Positions 34,171-43,998 of a DNA stretch of 64,000 nucleotides are shown piece by piece. Every line of letters begins with the position of its first letter. Positions within the stretch are counted from its first letter, which is position 1. Source of the stretch: Marinobacterium stanieri (GTDB lineage: Bacteria > Pseudomonadota > Gammaproteobacteria > Pseudomonadales > Balneatricaceae); contig NZ_FTMN01000013.1 in the NCBI RefSeq assembly GCF_900155945.1, positions 55,137 to 119,136 of the forward strand. Direction: 5' to 3'. Under the pieces are notes generated by a model, which saw only the letters and a list, made by a program, of their open reading frames with translations, did not search any database and was not told the origin of the DNA. A program made the position numbers and the translations under genes.

Positions 34171-37152
34171 ATGGAAGTGAGCAATCGCGGTTCTGAATGG
34201 CACAGGTGGGAGCCCCATATCCACGCGCCTGGCACTATCCTAAACAATCAGTTCGGTGTATCTGAACCTTGGAGTTCCTACCTCTCGACGCTAGAAACCT
34301 TGACGCCGAAGATCGAGGCGGTCGCGGTCACTGACTACTATGTTACCGACACATATGAGGAACTCCTTCAGCATAAGGACGCAGGCCGATTGCCCGATGT
34401 GTCGCTAATCTTCCCTAACATCGAGCTGCGCCTCGATGTGGCAGCGAAAACAGGCTTCGTGAACGTCCATTTGTTGGTAAGCCCTGAAGACCCTGAACAC
34501 CTCTCTGAAGTGAAGCGCATCCTGAAGCGCCTTCAATTCCATGCTTTTGGTGATCGCTTTGACTGCACGCGCGAGGAACTAATACAACTGGGCAAGCGTG
34601 CAGATACGACCATCACTGACGACGGCGCTGCGCTCCGACATGGCGCCACACAGTTCAAAGTCAACTTCGATCAATTGCGAAAGGTTATCGCTGAGAGCGA
34701 ATGGGCGAAAAAGAACATTTTGATCGCTGTTGCCGGTGGCTCCAGCGACGGCACTTCTGGCGTCCGTCAGGCTGCGGACGCGACTGTGCGCCAGGAGATA
34801 GAGAAATTCGCCCACATCATCTTTTCGAGCAGCCCCGCACAACGTGAATTCTGGATCGGCCAACGGAACCTCAGCATCGAAGAACTGAGCTCGCGTTATG
34901 ACGGGTGCAAGCCGTGCCTCCATGGCAGCGATTCCCACGACCAGAAGTCCGTAGGGCAGCCAGTCGAAAACCGCTTCACGTGGATCAAGGGTGCACTGAC
35001 ATTCGACGCCCTACGGCAGGCCTGCATCGACCCGGAAGGCCGGGCCTATGTCGGCGAGAAACCACCAAGCTCGGCCATGCCATCGCAGGTCATCTCGTAT
35101 GTACACATTGAGGGCGCGGATTGGGCGGTCTCGCCCGATATTCCGCTCAATCCAGGTCTAGTGGCTATTATTGGCCCGCGGGGATCGGGTAAGACGGCTC
35201 TGGCCGATGTGATCGCCGCCGGTTGCGATGCAATAACTCCAGCTGGCTGGGAGGCTGACGAGAACGTCAGCCCATCGTTCCTTGCACGCGCACGCAAACT
35301 GATTGGGGACGCCTCAGTGACACTGACTTGGGGCGGTGGTGCGACGGAGAGGCGTGCTCTTGATGGCAGTGACGCGAATGGCCATATGTCGTTCCCTCGT
35401 GCGAGATATCTCTCTCAGCAATTCGTCGAGGAGCTATGCTCGGCTAAGGGTGTCTCCGATGGTCTCGTTGATGAGATCGAGCGCGTTATCTTCGATTCCC
35501 ACTCGCAGGACGACCGCGAGTGGGCGCTTAATTTCAACGAACTCCGCGAGCAACGGACCGCTCGCTTCCAGCAAGCCCGCGAGCGAGAGGCGGATGCGAT
35601 CGCCGACATCTCCGACCGCATTGCTACCGAGCTAGAGAAAGAGAGCATCGTGGCCAACCTGAGCAAGCAGGTTGAGCAAAAGAAGAAGCTGAGCGCCGGC
35701 TATACCGCTGACCAAGCTAAGCTGGTAGTCAAGGGTACCGAAGCACAGGTCGCAAGGCACACCCAGCTCAGCGAGGCGGCGCAGAAGCTAAGGAACAAGA
35801 TACAAGCGTACAACAATCAGCGCCGAACCTTTGTAGCTTTACAGGACGAAGTTCGCAGTATGCGCGCCACCGGCGCGCCTGAAATGCTCCGTCAGATCCA
35901 AGCGCGACATAACAACAGTGGCCTAGATGCCAACCAATGGGATGAGTTCCTGCTGATCTACAAGGGCGATGTCGACAAGATCCTCACGGACTACACCGCA
36001 TGGGCCGACCGCAAGCTTCGCAAACTAAGCGGTGCTCCGCCAGCGCCCGGCGATCCAAATGTTGCCCTGATTGCTGATGACGAAGATCTTGCGATGCTTT
36101 CGCTTGCTCCGATCGAAGCAGAAATGGCACGACTCGAGGCGCTGTTCGGCGCAGACAAGGTAGTTCGTGAGCAATACGCAGCGCTTACAAAGCGGATTGC
36201 ACAAGAGAACTCGGCACTTCAGACCTTGGAAGAACGGCTCACTGACGCCAAGGGCGCAGCAGCGCGACGGAAGGACCTGCAGGCAGAACGCGACGACACC
36301 TATGGCCGCGTGTTCGAGGCCATCATAAACGAGCAAGACACACTAGCTAGCCTGTATACACCGCTCATGGAGCGCCTTTCTTCATCATCGGGTACGCTTA
36401 AGAAGCTGAGTTTTTCAGTCCGCAGAATTGCCGATGTTGAGACTTGGGGTGCTCTTGCCGAAGAGGAGCTCCTCGACCGACGCAAGGCGGGGCCATTTTA
36501 CGGGCGCGGCTCATTGATCGCGGCCGCAACGGATGCGCTCAAACCTGCATGGGAAAAGGGCTCTGCCGCTGATGTTCAGGCTGCCATGACGACCTTTATG
36601 GGAAAATACCTGAAGGATCTTTTATCGCACGCGCCTTTTTCCCCGACGCAGCAAACTGAATTCCGCGCGTGGTCGAAGCGGTTCGCACATTGGCTTTTCG
36701 GAACCGAACACATCACCGTCCGCTACGAGATTTCCTACGACGGTGTCGACATCCGCAAGTTGTCGCCAGGAACGCGGGGGATCGTCCTACTACTGCTCTA
36801 CCTTGCGCTCGACGATTCCGACGACCGACCGTTGATTATCGATCAGCCAGAGGAAAATCTAGATCCAAAGTCGGTCTTCGACGAGCTGGTGGCGCTGTTC
36901 ATCGCAGCGAAGGCGAAACGCCAAGTGATAATGGTGACACACAACGCCAATCTCGTGATCAACACCGACGCGGATCAGATCATCGTTGCCGAAGCTGGAC
37001 CACATCTTTCAGGTGGTCTGCCACCGATCAGCTATGTAGCGGGTGGGCTAGAGGACGTTGCGATCCGCAGGGTGGTTTGCGACATTCTTGAAGGTGGTGA
37101 AGCTGCTTTCCGGGAACGGGCGAGGCGGCTTCGCGTCCGACTCGATCGATAG
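34171..37152 (+). CDS. TrlF-type PHP domain-ABC ATPase fusion
   Basis: 993 aa. The N-terminal PHP phosphoesterase domain has all its metal motifs: HIH in EPHIHAPG near residue 15, AVTDYYV near 51, the Glu in FPNIELRL near 88, and GSDSHD near 253. The C-terminal two thirds are an SMC-like ATPase: Walker A IIGPRGSGKTALA near 330, coiled coils about 430-620 and 640-720, Walker B LIIDQPEENLDP near 887 and an H-loop VTHNAN near 930. This is the architecture named TrlF in databases and is often found in defence islands. The product probably senses DNA ends or RNA and hydrolyses a nucleic acid or nucleotide, which is inference. Confidence 0.85.
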   Translation: MEVSNRGSEWHRWEPHIHAPGTILNNQFGVSEPWSSYLSTLETLTPKIEAVAVTDYYVTDTYEELLQHKDAGRLPDVSLIFPNIELRLDVAAKTGFVNVHLLVSPEDPEHLSEVKRILKRLQFHAFGDRFDCTREELIQLGKRADTTITDDGAALRHGATQFKVNFDQLRKVIAESEWAKKNILIAVAGGSSDGTSGVRQAADATVRQEIEKFAHIIFSSSPAQREFWIGQRNLSIEELSSRYDGCKPCLHGSDSHDQKSVGQPVENRFTWIKGALTFDALRQACIDPEGRAYVGEKPPSSAMPSQVISYVHIEGADWAVSPDIPLNPGLVAIIGPRGSGKTALADVIAAGCDAITPAGWEADENVSPSFLARARKLIGDASVTLTWGGGATERRALDGSDANGHMSFPRARYLSQQFVEELCSAKGVSDGLVDEIERVIFDSHSQDDREWALNFNELREQRTARFQQAREREADAIADISDRIATELEKESIVANLSKQVEQKKKLSAGYTADQAKLVVKGTEAQVARHTQLSEAAQKLRNKIQAYNNQRRTFVALQDEVRSMRATGAPEMLRQIQARHNNSGLDANQWDEFLLIYKGDVDKILTDYTAWADRKLRKLSGAPPAPGDPNVALIADDEDLAMLSLAPIEAEMARLEALFGADKVVREQYAALTKRIAQENSALQTLEERLTDAKGAAARRKDLQAERDDTYGRVFEAIINEQDTLASLYTPLMERLSSSSGTLKKLSFSVRRIADVETWGALAEEELLDRRKAGPFYGRGSLIAAATDALKPAWEKGSAADVQAAMTTFMGKYLKDLLSHAPFSPTQQTEFRAWSKRFAHWLFGTEHITVRYEISYDGVDIRKLSPGTRGIVLLLLYLALDDSDDRPLIIDQPEENLDPKSVFDELVALFIAAKAKRQVIMVTHNANLVINTDADQIIVAEAGPHLSGGLPPISYVAGGLEDVAIRRVVCDILEGGEAAFRERARRLRVRLDR

Positions 37153-37512
37153 GTTGGACTATGTGGGCATAGTCACCTTACAGTCAGTGGCTGTGTAAAA
37201 AACGGCTACACCGCGACCGACTTTCCGCCGCTGCACGGATACAGTGGTGCCACAAAGCGCACATAGCGGACCTTAGAATGGCCGAGCTACAATTTTAGCA
37301 ATCGGCTACATGTGGATGCTAAACACGTTAAAACACGTCAAATCAGAAATGCTAACTTGACCCCGATGCGATAGCCAGTCTGGTTAACATTGCTTAAATA
37401 AGTAAGAATAAGGATACAAAAGCCTGAAGATATTGAGTTCGATTCCTCAAGTCGGGATGTATAGTTTAAAATCAAACGTTTAAGGCACTAGGTCTTACTA
37501 GGGGAGGCTACA
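37153..37512. other. Intergenic region with a hairpin-repeat arm
   Basis: GCGCACATAGCGGACCTTAG at 37258-37277 is a copy of the right arm found at 33841 and 50061. GGCTGTGTAAAAAAC at about 37190 resembles the IS1182 end at 32137 and may be the remnant of an older insertion. A purine-rich GGGGAGG at 37501-37507 serves the next gene. No gene is seen. Confidence 0.5.
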
Positions 37513-39573
37513 TTGAAAGGGAACGTACTAGGTGATATTCGGGCAGAGCAAGATCAAAATATGCTTGATACAGCTTTTTGGGAATCTGCTGATTATAAGT
37601 CTTTACTGGAGTCATATGATCGACCAATTGTAGTGGGCCGAAGAGGTACAGGAAAGAGCGCCTTAGCATATCGACTGTCAAAACATTGGAGCTCAAAGCC
37701 GAAGACATTGGCTTTATCTATCTCACCAGAAGAAGAGCAAGTTATTGGCTTGAGAGATATTTTCGAACAGTTTGGTGAAAAGTATCTTCACATAAAAGCT
37801 GGAACAAAAATGGCTTGGAGATATGCCATATACATGGAAATTCTTGTCGAGCTTGTAGGCCACTATAAATATAAAAATAATGTTGATATCAGCCAGGTTC
37901 GTGATCATTATACTTCGTGGGGTAGTAGGCGTCAGTCTATTTCTACGAAAATCAGAAAGAAGTTAAAATCAGTATTGAATGAATCTGATTCTCCTCAGTC
38001 TAGGATTGCTGATCTATCAGATAATCTTGAGCTTGATCTTTTAGAAGAGGTTCTATTAGAGGCACTAGAAAAATCTGAAGTGCAGTACGTTGTTTTTGCA
38101 GATCGTCTAGATGAAGGCTATAGCCCTGACAACCTTGGAGTAGGCATAATTGATGGTTTCATTCAAGCTGCGATAGACATTAAGTCGCGCATGAAAGAGA
38201 AGATCGTAGCTTTTGCCTTTGTACGTGACAATATATATCGCGCAATTTCCAAACTAGATCCTGACTTTACAAGAAACATTGAAGGACAAACATTGCGTCT
38301 CCATTGGGATGAGTACAATTTGTTTAACTTGGTTTGCTTTCGACTAAAATCAGCTTTCAATTGCGAGCATGAGAATAGCGTACGAATATGGAATCACTAT
38401 GCTGCAAAAGAACTCAAGGGTAGAGAGGGGTTTAGGCTTGCTTTAAAGCTCACTTTGTATAGACCAAGAGATATCTTAGTTCTACTAAATGAAGCCTTTT
38501 TGAAAGCGAACTCCAATGATAGAAATCAAATAATTCTGGAAGACATTGAATATACTGCTAAGACAATATCAACAAACAGACTAAATGATCTTCATAAAGA
38601 ATATGAATACATATTTCCTTCAATAGAAGAATTCACAAAGTCCTTTTATGGCTGCGCATCTGAAATTTCAGTTAGAGATGCAAAGCCTCTTATTGATAAC
38701 GTGCTTTCTCAGGATCGTTTTGAACGAAGAAAACAACAAGATATTTTTATTTTTAGCGATTCTCGACAAGTACTGCAGCGCTTGTATAGCGTCGGTTTTA
38801 TTGGGATTCACAATGAGCAATCAGCATCATTTGTTTTTTGCCATGACGGTAAGGACCCCGATAGAGAATTTTCAGAAGAGACCCGAATTCTAGTACATCC
38901 ATGCTATTGGTTATCATTGGCAATAGGTAAGTCCGGAATTAAATTGGAGGAGGCTGAAGAAATCCATGATGAATATGAAATCGAAATTACATCAGAGTCT
39001 AAAGCGATAAGAAATAGGCGAATTGAGTCACTTGTTCAAGAGCTTCATGAGATCAAAGAGGGACGGGAAGGTGCGTATGATTTTGAATCTTGGTGCATGA
39101 ATGCTATTAAGATAATATTCGCCGGAACTTTGTGTAATGTTGAAGCCCATCCAAATAAAAATGCTCTCCAGCAACGAGATATTGTTGCAACAAACTTAGA
39201 AGAAAGTAAGTTTTGGAAAAGGGTGTTTAATGATTATAAAACTAGGCAAATAATTTTTGAGATTAAGAATTACAAAGAGATCGGGGCAGTAGAGTACAGA
39301 CAGTTGAATTCTTATTTAAGTAATGATTATGGTAGCTTTGCATTCATTGTTACACGTGCATTAAATAATAACCTTGAAAAAGGAAAAGAACTAAATTGGG
39401 CTCGCGAACTTTATTATGAGCATAAGAAAATCATAATTGTATTGTCTTATAAATTTATTGAGAAACATCTTAAGAAGCTTAGAAATCCTCAAAAACATGA
39501 TGCGCTAGATAAGGAGCTTAACTCTCTCCTTGACACATATGTAAGAAGGTATTTCCCAAACAAGTGCAAATAG
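37513..39573 (+). CDS. P-loop ATPase (Sll1717-like) with C-terminal PD-(D/E)xK nuclease-like domain
   Basis: 686 aa from a TTG start, supported by GGGGAGG 5 bp upstream. Walker A is VVGRRGTGKSAL at residues 40-51 and a Walker B-like FADRLDEGY lies near 200. The middle is helical, as in Sll1717/KAP-like NTPases. Near the C-terminus QQRDIVATN (about 555) and IIFEIKNYKEIG (about 580) give the Asp...Glu-x-Lys pattern of Mrr-like restriction nucleases, preceded by a FAGTLCNVEAHPN strand. The gene is visibly more AT-rich than its neighbours, suggesting separate acquisition. An ATPase-coupled nuclease acting in defence is the likely role. Confidence 0.75.
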   Translation: MKGNVLGDIRAEQDQNMLDTAFWESADYKSLLESYDRPIVVGRRGTGKSALAYRLSKHWSSKPKTLALSISPEEEQVIGLRDIFEQFGEKYLHIKAGTKMAWRYAIYMEILVELVGHYKYKNNVDISQVRDHYTSWGSRRQSISTKIRKKLKSVLNESDSPQSRIADLSDNLELDLLEEVLLEALEKSEVQYVVFADRLDEGYSPDNLGVGIIDGFIQAAIDIKSRMKEKIVAFAFVRDNIYRAISKLDPDFTRNIEGQTLRLHWDEYNLFNLVCFRLKSAFNCEHENSVRIWNHYAAKELKGREGFRLALKLTLYRPRDILVLLNEAFLKANSNDRNQIILEDIEYTAKTISTNRLNDLHKEYEYIFPSIEEFTKSFYGCASEISVRDAKPLIDNVLSQDRFERRKQQDIFIFSDSRQVLQRLYSVGFIGIHNEQSASFVFCHDGKDPDREFSEETRILVHPCYWLSLAIGKSGIKLEEAEEIHDEYEIEITSESKAIRNRRIESLVQELHEIKEGREGAYDFESWCMNAIKIIFAGTLCNVEAHPNKNALQQRDIVATNLEESKFWKRVFNDYKTRQIIFEIKNYKEIGAVEYRQLNSYLSNDYGSFAFIVTRALNNNLEKGKELNWARELYYEHKKIIIVLSYKFIEKHLKKLRNPQKHDALDKELNSLLDTYVRRYFPNKCK

Positions 39574-39776
39574 ATGTTTAAAGTTGAGCATCGGTTTTTT
39601 TGAAAATCAAAAGGTCAAACGCTTATTAAATCACATCTCCCCTCCTTGCATCCTAATTCATATGGACACAATAAAAAACAGGGGGGGGGATGTAGGTTTT
39701 TGAATTTTTAGTTAAGGATTCTGACTGTGATCAGGCCCTAATTCATACATGTGGATTACGCAGTTGGGTTGAAACA

Positions 39777-39935
39777 CTATATGTACCCCCTGTTCCAAAT
39801 ATCGAGACTTGTATATTGGCAGCCCTGACCGGAGTGGAACAGTTCACCTTGTGGCTCGCCACGGGATGCATAGGCGGTTGTCAGAGCCTTTTTCACTAGC
39901 GCGGTGTTTGGTGACACAGACATGGCCCAGCCAGC
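39777..39935 (-). pseudogene. IS3-family transposase remnant
   Basis: The minus-strand frame reads GWAMSVSPNTALVKKALTTA, then HSGQGCQYTS, which matches the rve-domain pattern of IS3-family OrfB (GWxMS...LVxxAL...HSDxGxQYTS). Only about 50 codons remain, and the Asp of HSDRG is lost to Gly. A decayed fragment. Confidence 0.75.
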
Positions 39936-40060
39936 AGGATTGCGAGAAAACAAGTGCATCAATTGACAAAAAACATGGCGATATTTTTGCAAAGAAAATT
40001 TGTGACATGTTTTTGTGGGTAGGTGCATTGTCGGCGTACGCTCATTAGAACTCCATAAAA

Positions 40061-40238
40061 GTCTGCAAAGGGCCAGCGTCTGAAGTCATGGTTACACTGG
40101 CTATATAGGACAAGGACGGAGGCTTCAAGTGAGCTTTGGGAAAGTTGCAATTTATATATCTGACCGTTTGTTCTTTTACATGACTATGCGCATTTGTAAC
40201 CGACAACAGGTGTGAGAATCGTCCAACATCAGAGTTAT
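40061..40238 (+). repeat. Hairpin-repeat arm plus diverged copy C of the 140-bp repeat
   Basis: GTCTGCAAAGGGCCAGCGTCTG at 40061 matches the left arms at 49991, 54731 and 40847. From about 40162 the sequence follows the 3' half of copies A and B: GCGCATTTGTAAC, GAGAATCGTCCAACATCAGAG. Identity is lower, about two thirds. It precedes the small P-loop kinase gene. Confidence 0.5.
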
Positions 40239-40333
40239 GCTCTAGGCATTGCTGGATAGTGCTTACGACAACTATGTAAAACATGAAGTTTCACGATTGA
40301 ACACGTAAATGGATTTATGACGAAGTAGGTGTG

Positions 40334-40825
40334 ATGAAGAAAATTGCAGTCATTGGCTCTAGCGGTTCGGGAAAATCTACATTTTCGGCTTTATTAGGTA
40401 AAGAATTGAATTTACCTGTTCATCATCTTGATCAGCTGTATTGGAAGCCGAATTGGGTTAAGCCTCCTAAAGAAGACTGGATAAAAGTTCAGAGCAGCAT
40501 CTGTGATAGCGAATATTGGATTATCGATGGCAATTACCAGAGCACTCTCGATATAAGGCTAAAAGCCTGTGATACAGTAATATTCTTGGATGTGAATCGG
40601 TATGCCTGCATTTATCGAGTACTAAAGAGAATTATTTTTAGTAGTAAGCGTCAGTATTTAGCAGATGGTTGCAACGAGAGATTTGATATCGATTTTATTA
40701 AGTTTATCTGGGAGTATCCAGAAAAATCAAAACCTGTAATCATGGATAAACTCAAAGCACTTAAAAGCAAAAAACGTGTAATTATTGCAAAATCGGGAAA
40801 GCAAGCGCTTCGTCTTTGCAGGTAG
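40334..40825 (+). CDS. Adenylate kinase-like P-loop protein (topology modulation/FlaR-like)
   Basis: 163 aa. Walker A is VIGSSGSGKSTFSALLG at residues 5-21. LPVHHLDQLYWKPNW and IIDGNY follow, the pattern of the FlaR/topology-modulation group of small nucleotide kinases. The C-terminus is Lys-rich and ends shortly after a conserved VIIAKS segment. Substrate unknown. The GTG at 40331 is an alternative start. Confidence 0.75.
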   Translation: MKKIAVIGSSGSGKSTFSALLGKELNLPVHHLDQLYWKPNWVKPPKEDWIKVQSSICDSEYWIIDGNYQSTLDIRLKACDTVIFLDVNRYACIYRVLKRIIFSSKRQYLADGCNERFDIDFIKFIWEYPEKSKPVIMDKLKALKSKKRVIIAKSGKQALRLCR

Positions 40826-40845
40826 CAATCTTCAGCACACCCTAT

Positions 40846-40880
40846 GGTCTGCTATGGGCCAGCGCATGCCGGCCCTTTCA
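40846..40880. repeat. Hairpin-repeat left arm downstream of the recombinase gene
   Basis: GGTCTGCTATGGGCC at 40846-40860 matches 49992-50006. It is followed by GGGCC...GGCCC at 40856-40875, a stem that could end the minus-strand recombinase transcript. The full hairpin as at 49991-50081 is not present. Confidence 0.5.
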
Positions 40881-40886
40881 GCCCCC

Positions 40887-41516
40887 TTAAACATCAGTTT
40901 GTTCGGCCAGAACTAGAGCGTCATCCAATTCCACTCCCAAATAACGGATAGTGCTATCCAGCTTCGAATGACCGAGTAGTAGCTGGACAGCCCTCAGGTC
41001 ATGCGTACGTCTGTATATCAGAGTTGGCTTGGTCCTTCTCATTGTGTGCGTCCCGTAGTCACAGACATCCAGACCAACACTTGTAACCCACTGATCGACG
41101 ATGCGGGCATATTGCCGTGTAGTCAGAGGTCGGTTGGATACCACCCTACTGGGGAACAGAAAGTCGTTGCTCGTCAGCCGTTTTTGGCCGATCCAATCGC
41201 GTAGAGACTTTCGGGTCTCCTTTGTGATTTCGAACTGTACTGGCTTACCTGTTTTCTTTTGGATGATGATGGCTCTACTCTGGATCGTTGTACCGTGGCT
41301 GATATCTTTTACTTTGAGGTTCATCAAGTCACAGCCGCGCAGCTTACTATCGATCGCGAGGTTGAACATCGCCAGGTCACGCGTTTTGCCGGCAAGCTCA
41401 AGACGAATGCGAATGCCCCAAATCTCTTTAAGTTTCAGAGGGCGCTTTTGGCCCAGTAGCTTTCCCTTATTCCAAGGTGAGTTCAGATGCCCTGCATCAA
41501 GACTGTGTTCGATCAT
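40887..41516 (-). CDS. Short tyrosine recombinase (catalytic domain only)
   Basis: 209 aa. The catalytic residues are in place: Arg in SKLRGCDLMNLK near 57, a Lys strand near 85 (QKKTGKPVQF), His-x-x-Arg in THTMRRTK near 158-161, the second His in LLGHSKLDSTIRY near 180, and Tyr at the end of that segment. The arm-binding and core-binding N-terminal domains of classical phage integrases are missing, so it belongs to the group of about 200-aa recombinases common on gammaproteobacterial mobile DNA. Substrate site is unknown; it lies next to a hairpin-repeat arm. Confidence 0.85.
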   Translation of the reverse strand: MIEHSLDAGHLNSPWNKGKLLGQKRPLKLKEIWGIRIRLELAGKTRDLAMFNLAIDSKLRGCDLMNLKVKDISHGTTIQSRAIIIQKKTGKPVQFEITKETRKSLRDWIGQKRLTSNDFLFPSRVVSNRPLTTRQYARIVDQWVTSVGLDVCDYGTHTMRRTKPTLIYRRTHDLRAVQLLLGHSKLDSTIRYLGVELDDALVLAEQTDV

Positions 41517-41897
41517 TGTTCTATCCTCTTCACACTGGGGAGGCTAAGTATTGACCAGCCCGCAGGGCTACGCCGGAGCGCAGAGCGGATTTAACCGAAG
41601 AAGCACCTACTGATTGTTAGGTGGCTGCTATCACAGAAGGGTGTGCCATCTTCGCTTTTTTGGTACACGCAGTAACATATTTGGCCATGAGCTATTGTCT
41701 TACATCAGGCGAATTTGAGATAACGTCAGTGTATTCCAACAGTCGTGTAGCTTTCACTACTGTCCTCAATAGACAAAATTCAAATATTTGTTTTATTGTG
41801 TACATTACCTACTCTGGCTTCACTGATATCATTCCAAGGCTCTTTGCTGCACCTCAAGAGAGAGTCGAGTACCTATGGAAGAGGATTGTTCATCACC
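41517..41897. other. Intergenic region upstream of cysC
   Basis: No supported gene; overlapping short frames lack family features. It contains the leader of the APS-kinase gene and the end of the mobile segment. Confidence 0.5.
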
Positions 41898-42467
41898 ATG
41901 GACGGACATCAGCCCCATATACCTCGTGTCATCTGGTTCACCGGTCTGAGCGGCAGTGGCAAAACTACGCTGGCACTTGCTCTGCAGCAACGCCTGACTG
42001 CTTTGGGAGTTCACAAAACCTACCATCTTGATGGCGACCAGCTGCGCAAGGATATCAATTCAGATTTGGGCTTTAGCCTGACCGACCGCGACGAAAACCT
42101 GCGCCGTGCCGCCCATATTGCCCGCATGTTTCTGGATGAGGGCTATTGGGTGTTGGCATCCTTTATTACGCCGCTTAACCGACAGCAGGCGATGGTAAGG
42201 GAGTTGTTACCGGAAGGGCGTTTTATAGAAGTCCATCTCAGCACGCCGCTTGAGGTGTGCCGGCTGCGCGACCCGAAACAGCTGTATGCCAAAACCGCTA
42301 CCGGCGCTGTACCCCAAATGACCGGGGTGAAATCCCCCTATGAGCCACCGCTCAGGCCTGAACTCCGCCTGGATACAGCAGCGTTCAGCATTGATGCCTC
42401 TGTGCAGCACATTTTAGCTGGTATAACCGATGACTCTGATAAAAACGGACAGTTGAATAATGGATGA
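41898..42467 (+). CDS. cysC: Adenylylsulfate (APS) kinase
   Basis: 189 aa from the ATG at 41898; the open frame reaches further upstream but only this part matches CysC. Walker A is WFTGLSGSGKTTLA near residues 13-26. The family motifs follow: HLDGDQLRKDINSDLGFS, DRDENLRR, FITPLNRQQ, and DPKQLYAKT. It makes PAPS from APS with ATP. No sulfate-assimilation genes are nearby; instead it is followed by a TIGR03032-like gene and a sulfotransferase, so the PAPS probably serves that enzyme. It overlaps the next start by 8 bp. Confidence 0.9.
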   Translation: MDGHQPHIPRVIWFTGLSGSGKTTLALALQQRLTALGVHKTYHLDGDQLRKDINSDLGFSLTDRDENLRRAAHIARMFLDEGYWVLASFITPLNRQQAMVRELLPEGRFIEVHLSTPLEVCRLRDPKQLYAKTATGAVPQMTGVKSPYEPPLRPELRLDTAAFSIDASVQHILAGITDDSDKNGQLNNG

Positions 42468-42885
42468 GAAGACACCTTTGACAACAAATAAACCGCTGAA
42501 CGAATGGACACCATCTGGTCTGAAAAAATCGATCTTTAACGAGGAAGGTGAGCGCACGGATGAAATTTTTAAAGAAGCAGATCAGTCTCAGTTTCATCTA
42601 TCTCCACAGTTTGATCAATGGCTAAAGGTGACAGGGGGCTTCTTTGTACTATCAACCTATCAATCCGGCTATATTATCTTTCTGGGTATGAGTGAAGAGA
42701 GTAAGGGGTATTTTATTGTTCGGGCGGTTGGGACGGCAATGGGCTTAGCTATTGTTGCCGCTCGTGACCAGGTTTGGCCTCTGCCGGGAGCATTTGCCGG
42801 GGATATTCAGGCCCATGAAAACCGTAAACCCTATTCATGCGTCCCATTTTGTATTGTTTTGGAAGGGATTTTCGCTACCAAGTAA
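42460..42885 (+). pseudogene. Truncated TIGR03032-like protein
   Basis: 141 aa. Residues 40-105 (HLSPQFDQWLKVTGGFFVLSTYQSGYIIFLG...MGLAIV) follow the start of TIGR03032 proteins, which are usually more than 300 aa. After the TAA at 42883 the remaining beta-propeller part is missing. The family is often found beside sulfotransferases and giant exoproteins, as here. It could be a functional short form, but truncation is likelier. Confidence 0.55.
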
Positions 42886-42960
42886 CTAACCTAGAGCTTG
42901 TGACTGAAGCGTCCGACGCCCTTAATTATATTTTTAATTTATTTATTAGATTGCCCTTAT

Positions 42961-43788
42961 ATGTCAAAAAAATTGTATTTTATTTCCGGGTTACCCCGTT
43001 CTGGCTCTACATTACTGGCCGCAATATTACGGCAGAACCCTCATTTTCATGCTGCTATGAGTAGTCCGTTAGCGGCACTGTTTTCATCATTGTTAGAGTC
43101 TATGAGCAGCCGTAATGAAGGTTCTGTGTTAATTAATGAGCAGCAACGTAAAGATGTGCTCAAAGGCGTTTTTGATAGCTTTTATGCCAGTCAGGAAGAA
43201 GCGGTTATTTTTGATACCAATCGGCAGTGGTGTGCCAAACTTCCTGCGCTAAAGCAGCTATATCCCGACGCAAAAATAATTTGCTGTGTACGTAATGTCG
43301 CTTGGGTTATGAACAGTTTCGAGAAGAGTTTTCGTAAAAACTCTCTGCAAAACAATAAGATGTTTAATAACGCTGTAGAATCGAATACGGTCTATAGTCG
43401 ACTTGATACCCTCGGGCAGAGAGACCGAGTGGTGGGCTTCGCATGGTCAGCATTAAAGGAAGCCTTCTATAGTGACCACTCTTCCTCTTTATTACTGGTT
43501 GATTATGATCTTCTGGTACAGCAACCAGAAAAAACGCTTTCGCTAATTTATCATTTTATTGATGAACCTTATTTTCAACATGACTTCAATTATATCAGCT
43601 ACAGTGAAACCGCTTTTGATCAAAACCTAGGTATTCCCGGGCTTCATAATGTCGAAGGTCCTGTTCGTTATCAAACGCATCAATCGGTGTTGCCGCCAGA
43701 CTTATTCGAGAAATATAGCCATATGGAATTTTGGAAAGACACAACTGGCAGTCAGGCGAATATCATTCGAATAAAGGATAGTGATTAA
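42961..43788 (+). CDS. Sulfotransferase
   Basis: 275 aa. The N-terminal PAPS-binding loop is SGLPRSGSTLLAAIL at residues 8-22, and the 3'-phosphate-binding region (KIICCVRNVAWVMNSFEKSF) lies near 100-120. The C-terminal helices include LLLVDYDLLVQQPEKTL. It would transfer sulfate from PAPS, made by the CysC upstream, to a protein or sugar hydroxyl. The substrate may be the exoprotein encoded next, which is inference from position. Confidence 0.85.
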   Translation: MSKKLYFISGLPRSGSTLLAAILRQNPHFHAAMSSPLAALFSSLLESMSSRNEGSVLINEQQRKDVLKGVFDSFYASQEEAVIFDTNRQWCAKLPALKQLYPDAKIICCVRNVAWVMNSFEKSFRKNSLQNNKMFNNAVESNTVYSRLDTLGQRDRVVGFAWSALKEAFYSDHSSSLLLVDYDLLVQQPEKTLSLIYHFIDEPYFQHDFNYISYSETAFDQNLGIPGLHNVEGPVRYQTHQSVLPPDLFEKYSHMEFWKDTTGSQANIIRIKDSD

Positions 43789-43998
43789 TAAAAAAGAGTG
43801 GTGTGTTTATGGTCGCGTTATCTATTGTTGCAGAAAAAAAGGATTTTTTATGGCGTTGTCTTCTACCTTTAATGCTCTCAATTTATATATTGAAAAATTA
43901 TTATAGATGTATGCTAACAAGTTATTTATTATGACTGTCTATAAATTTCCCATAGCAGTATATCCAATAAAATATAAGATAATATCAAGGATGTTTCC

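Noticed and set aside
41621..42031. Open frame overlapping the APS kinase start
   Set aside because: Different phase from the clear CysC frame and no family features.
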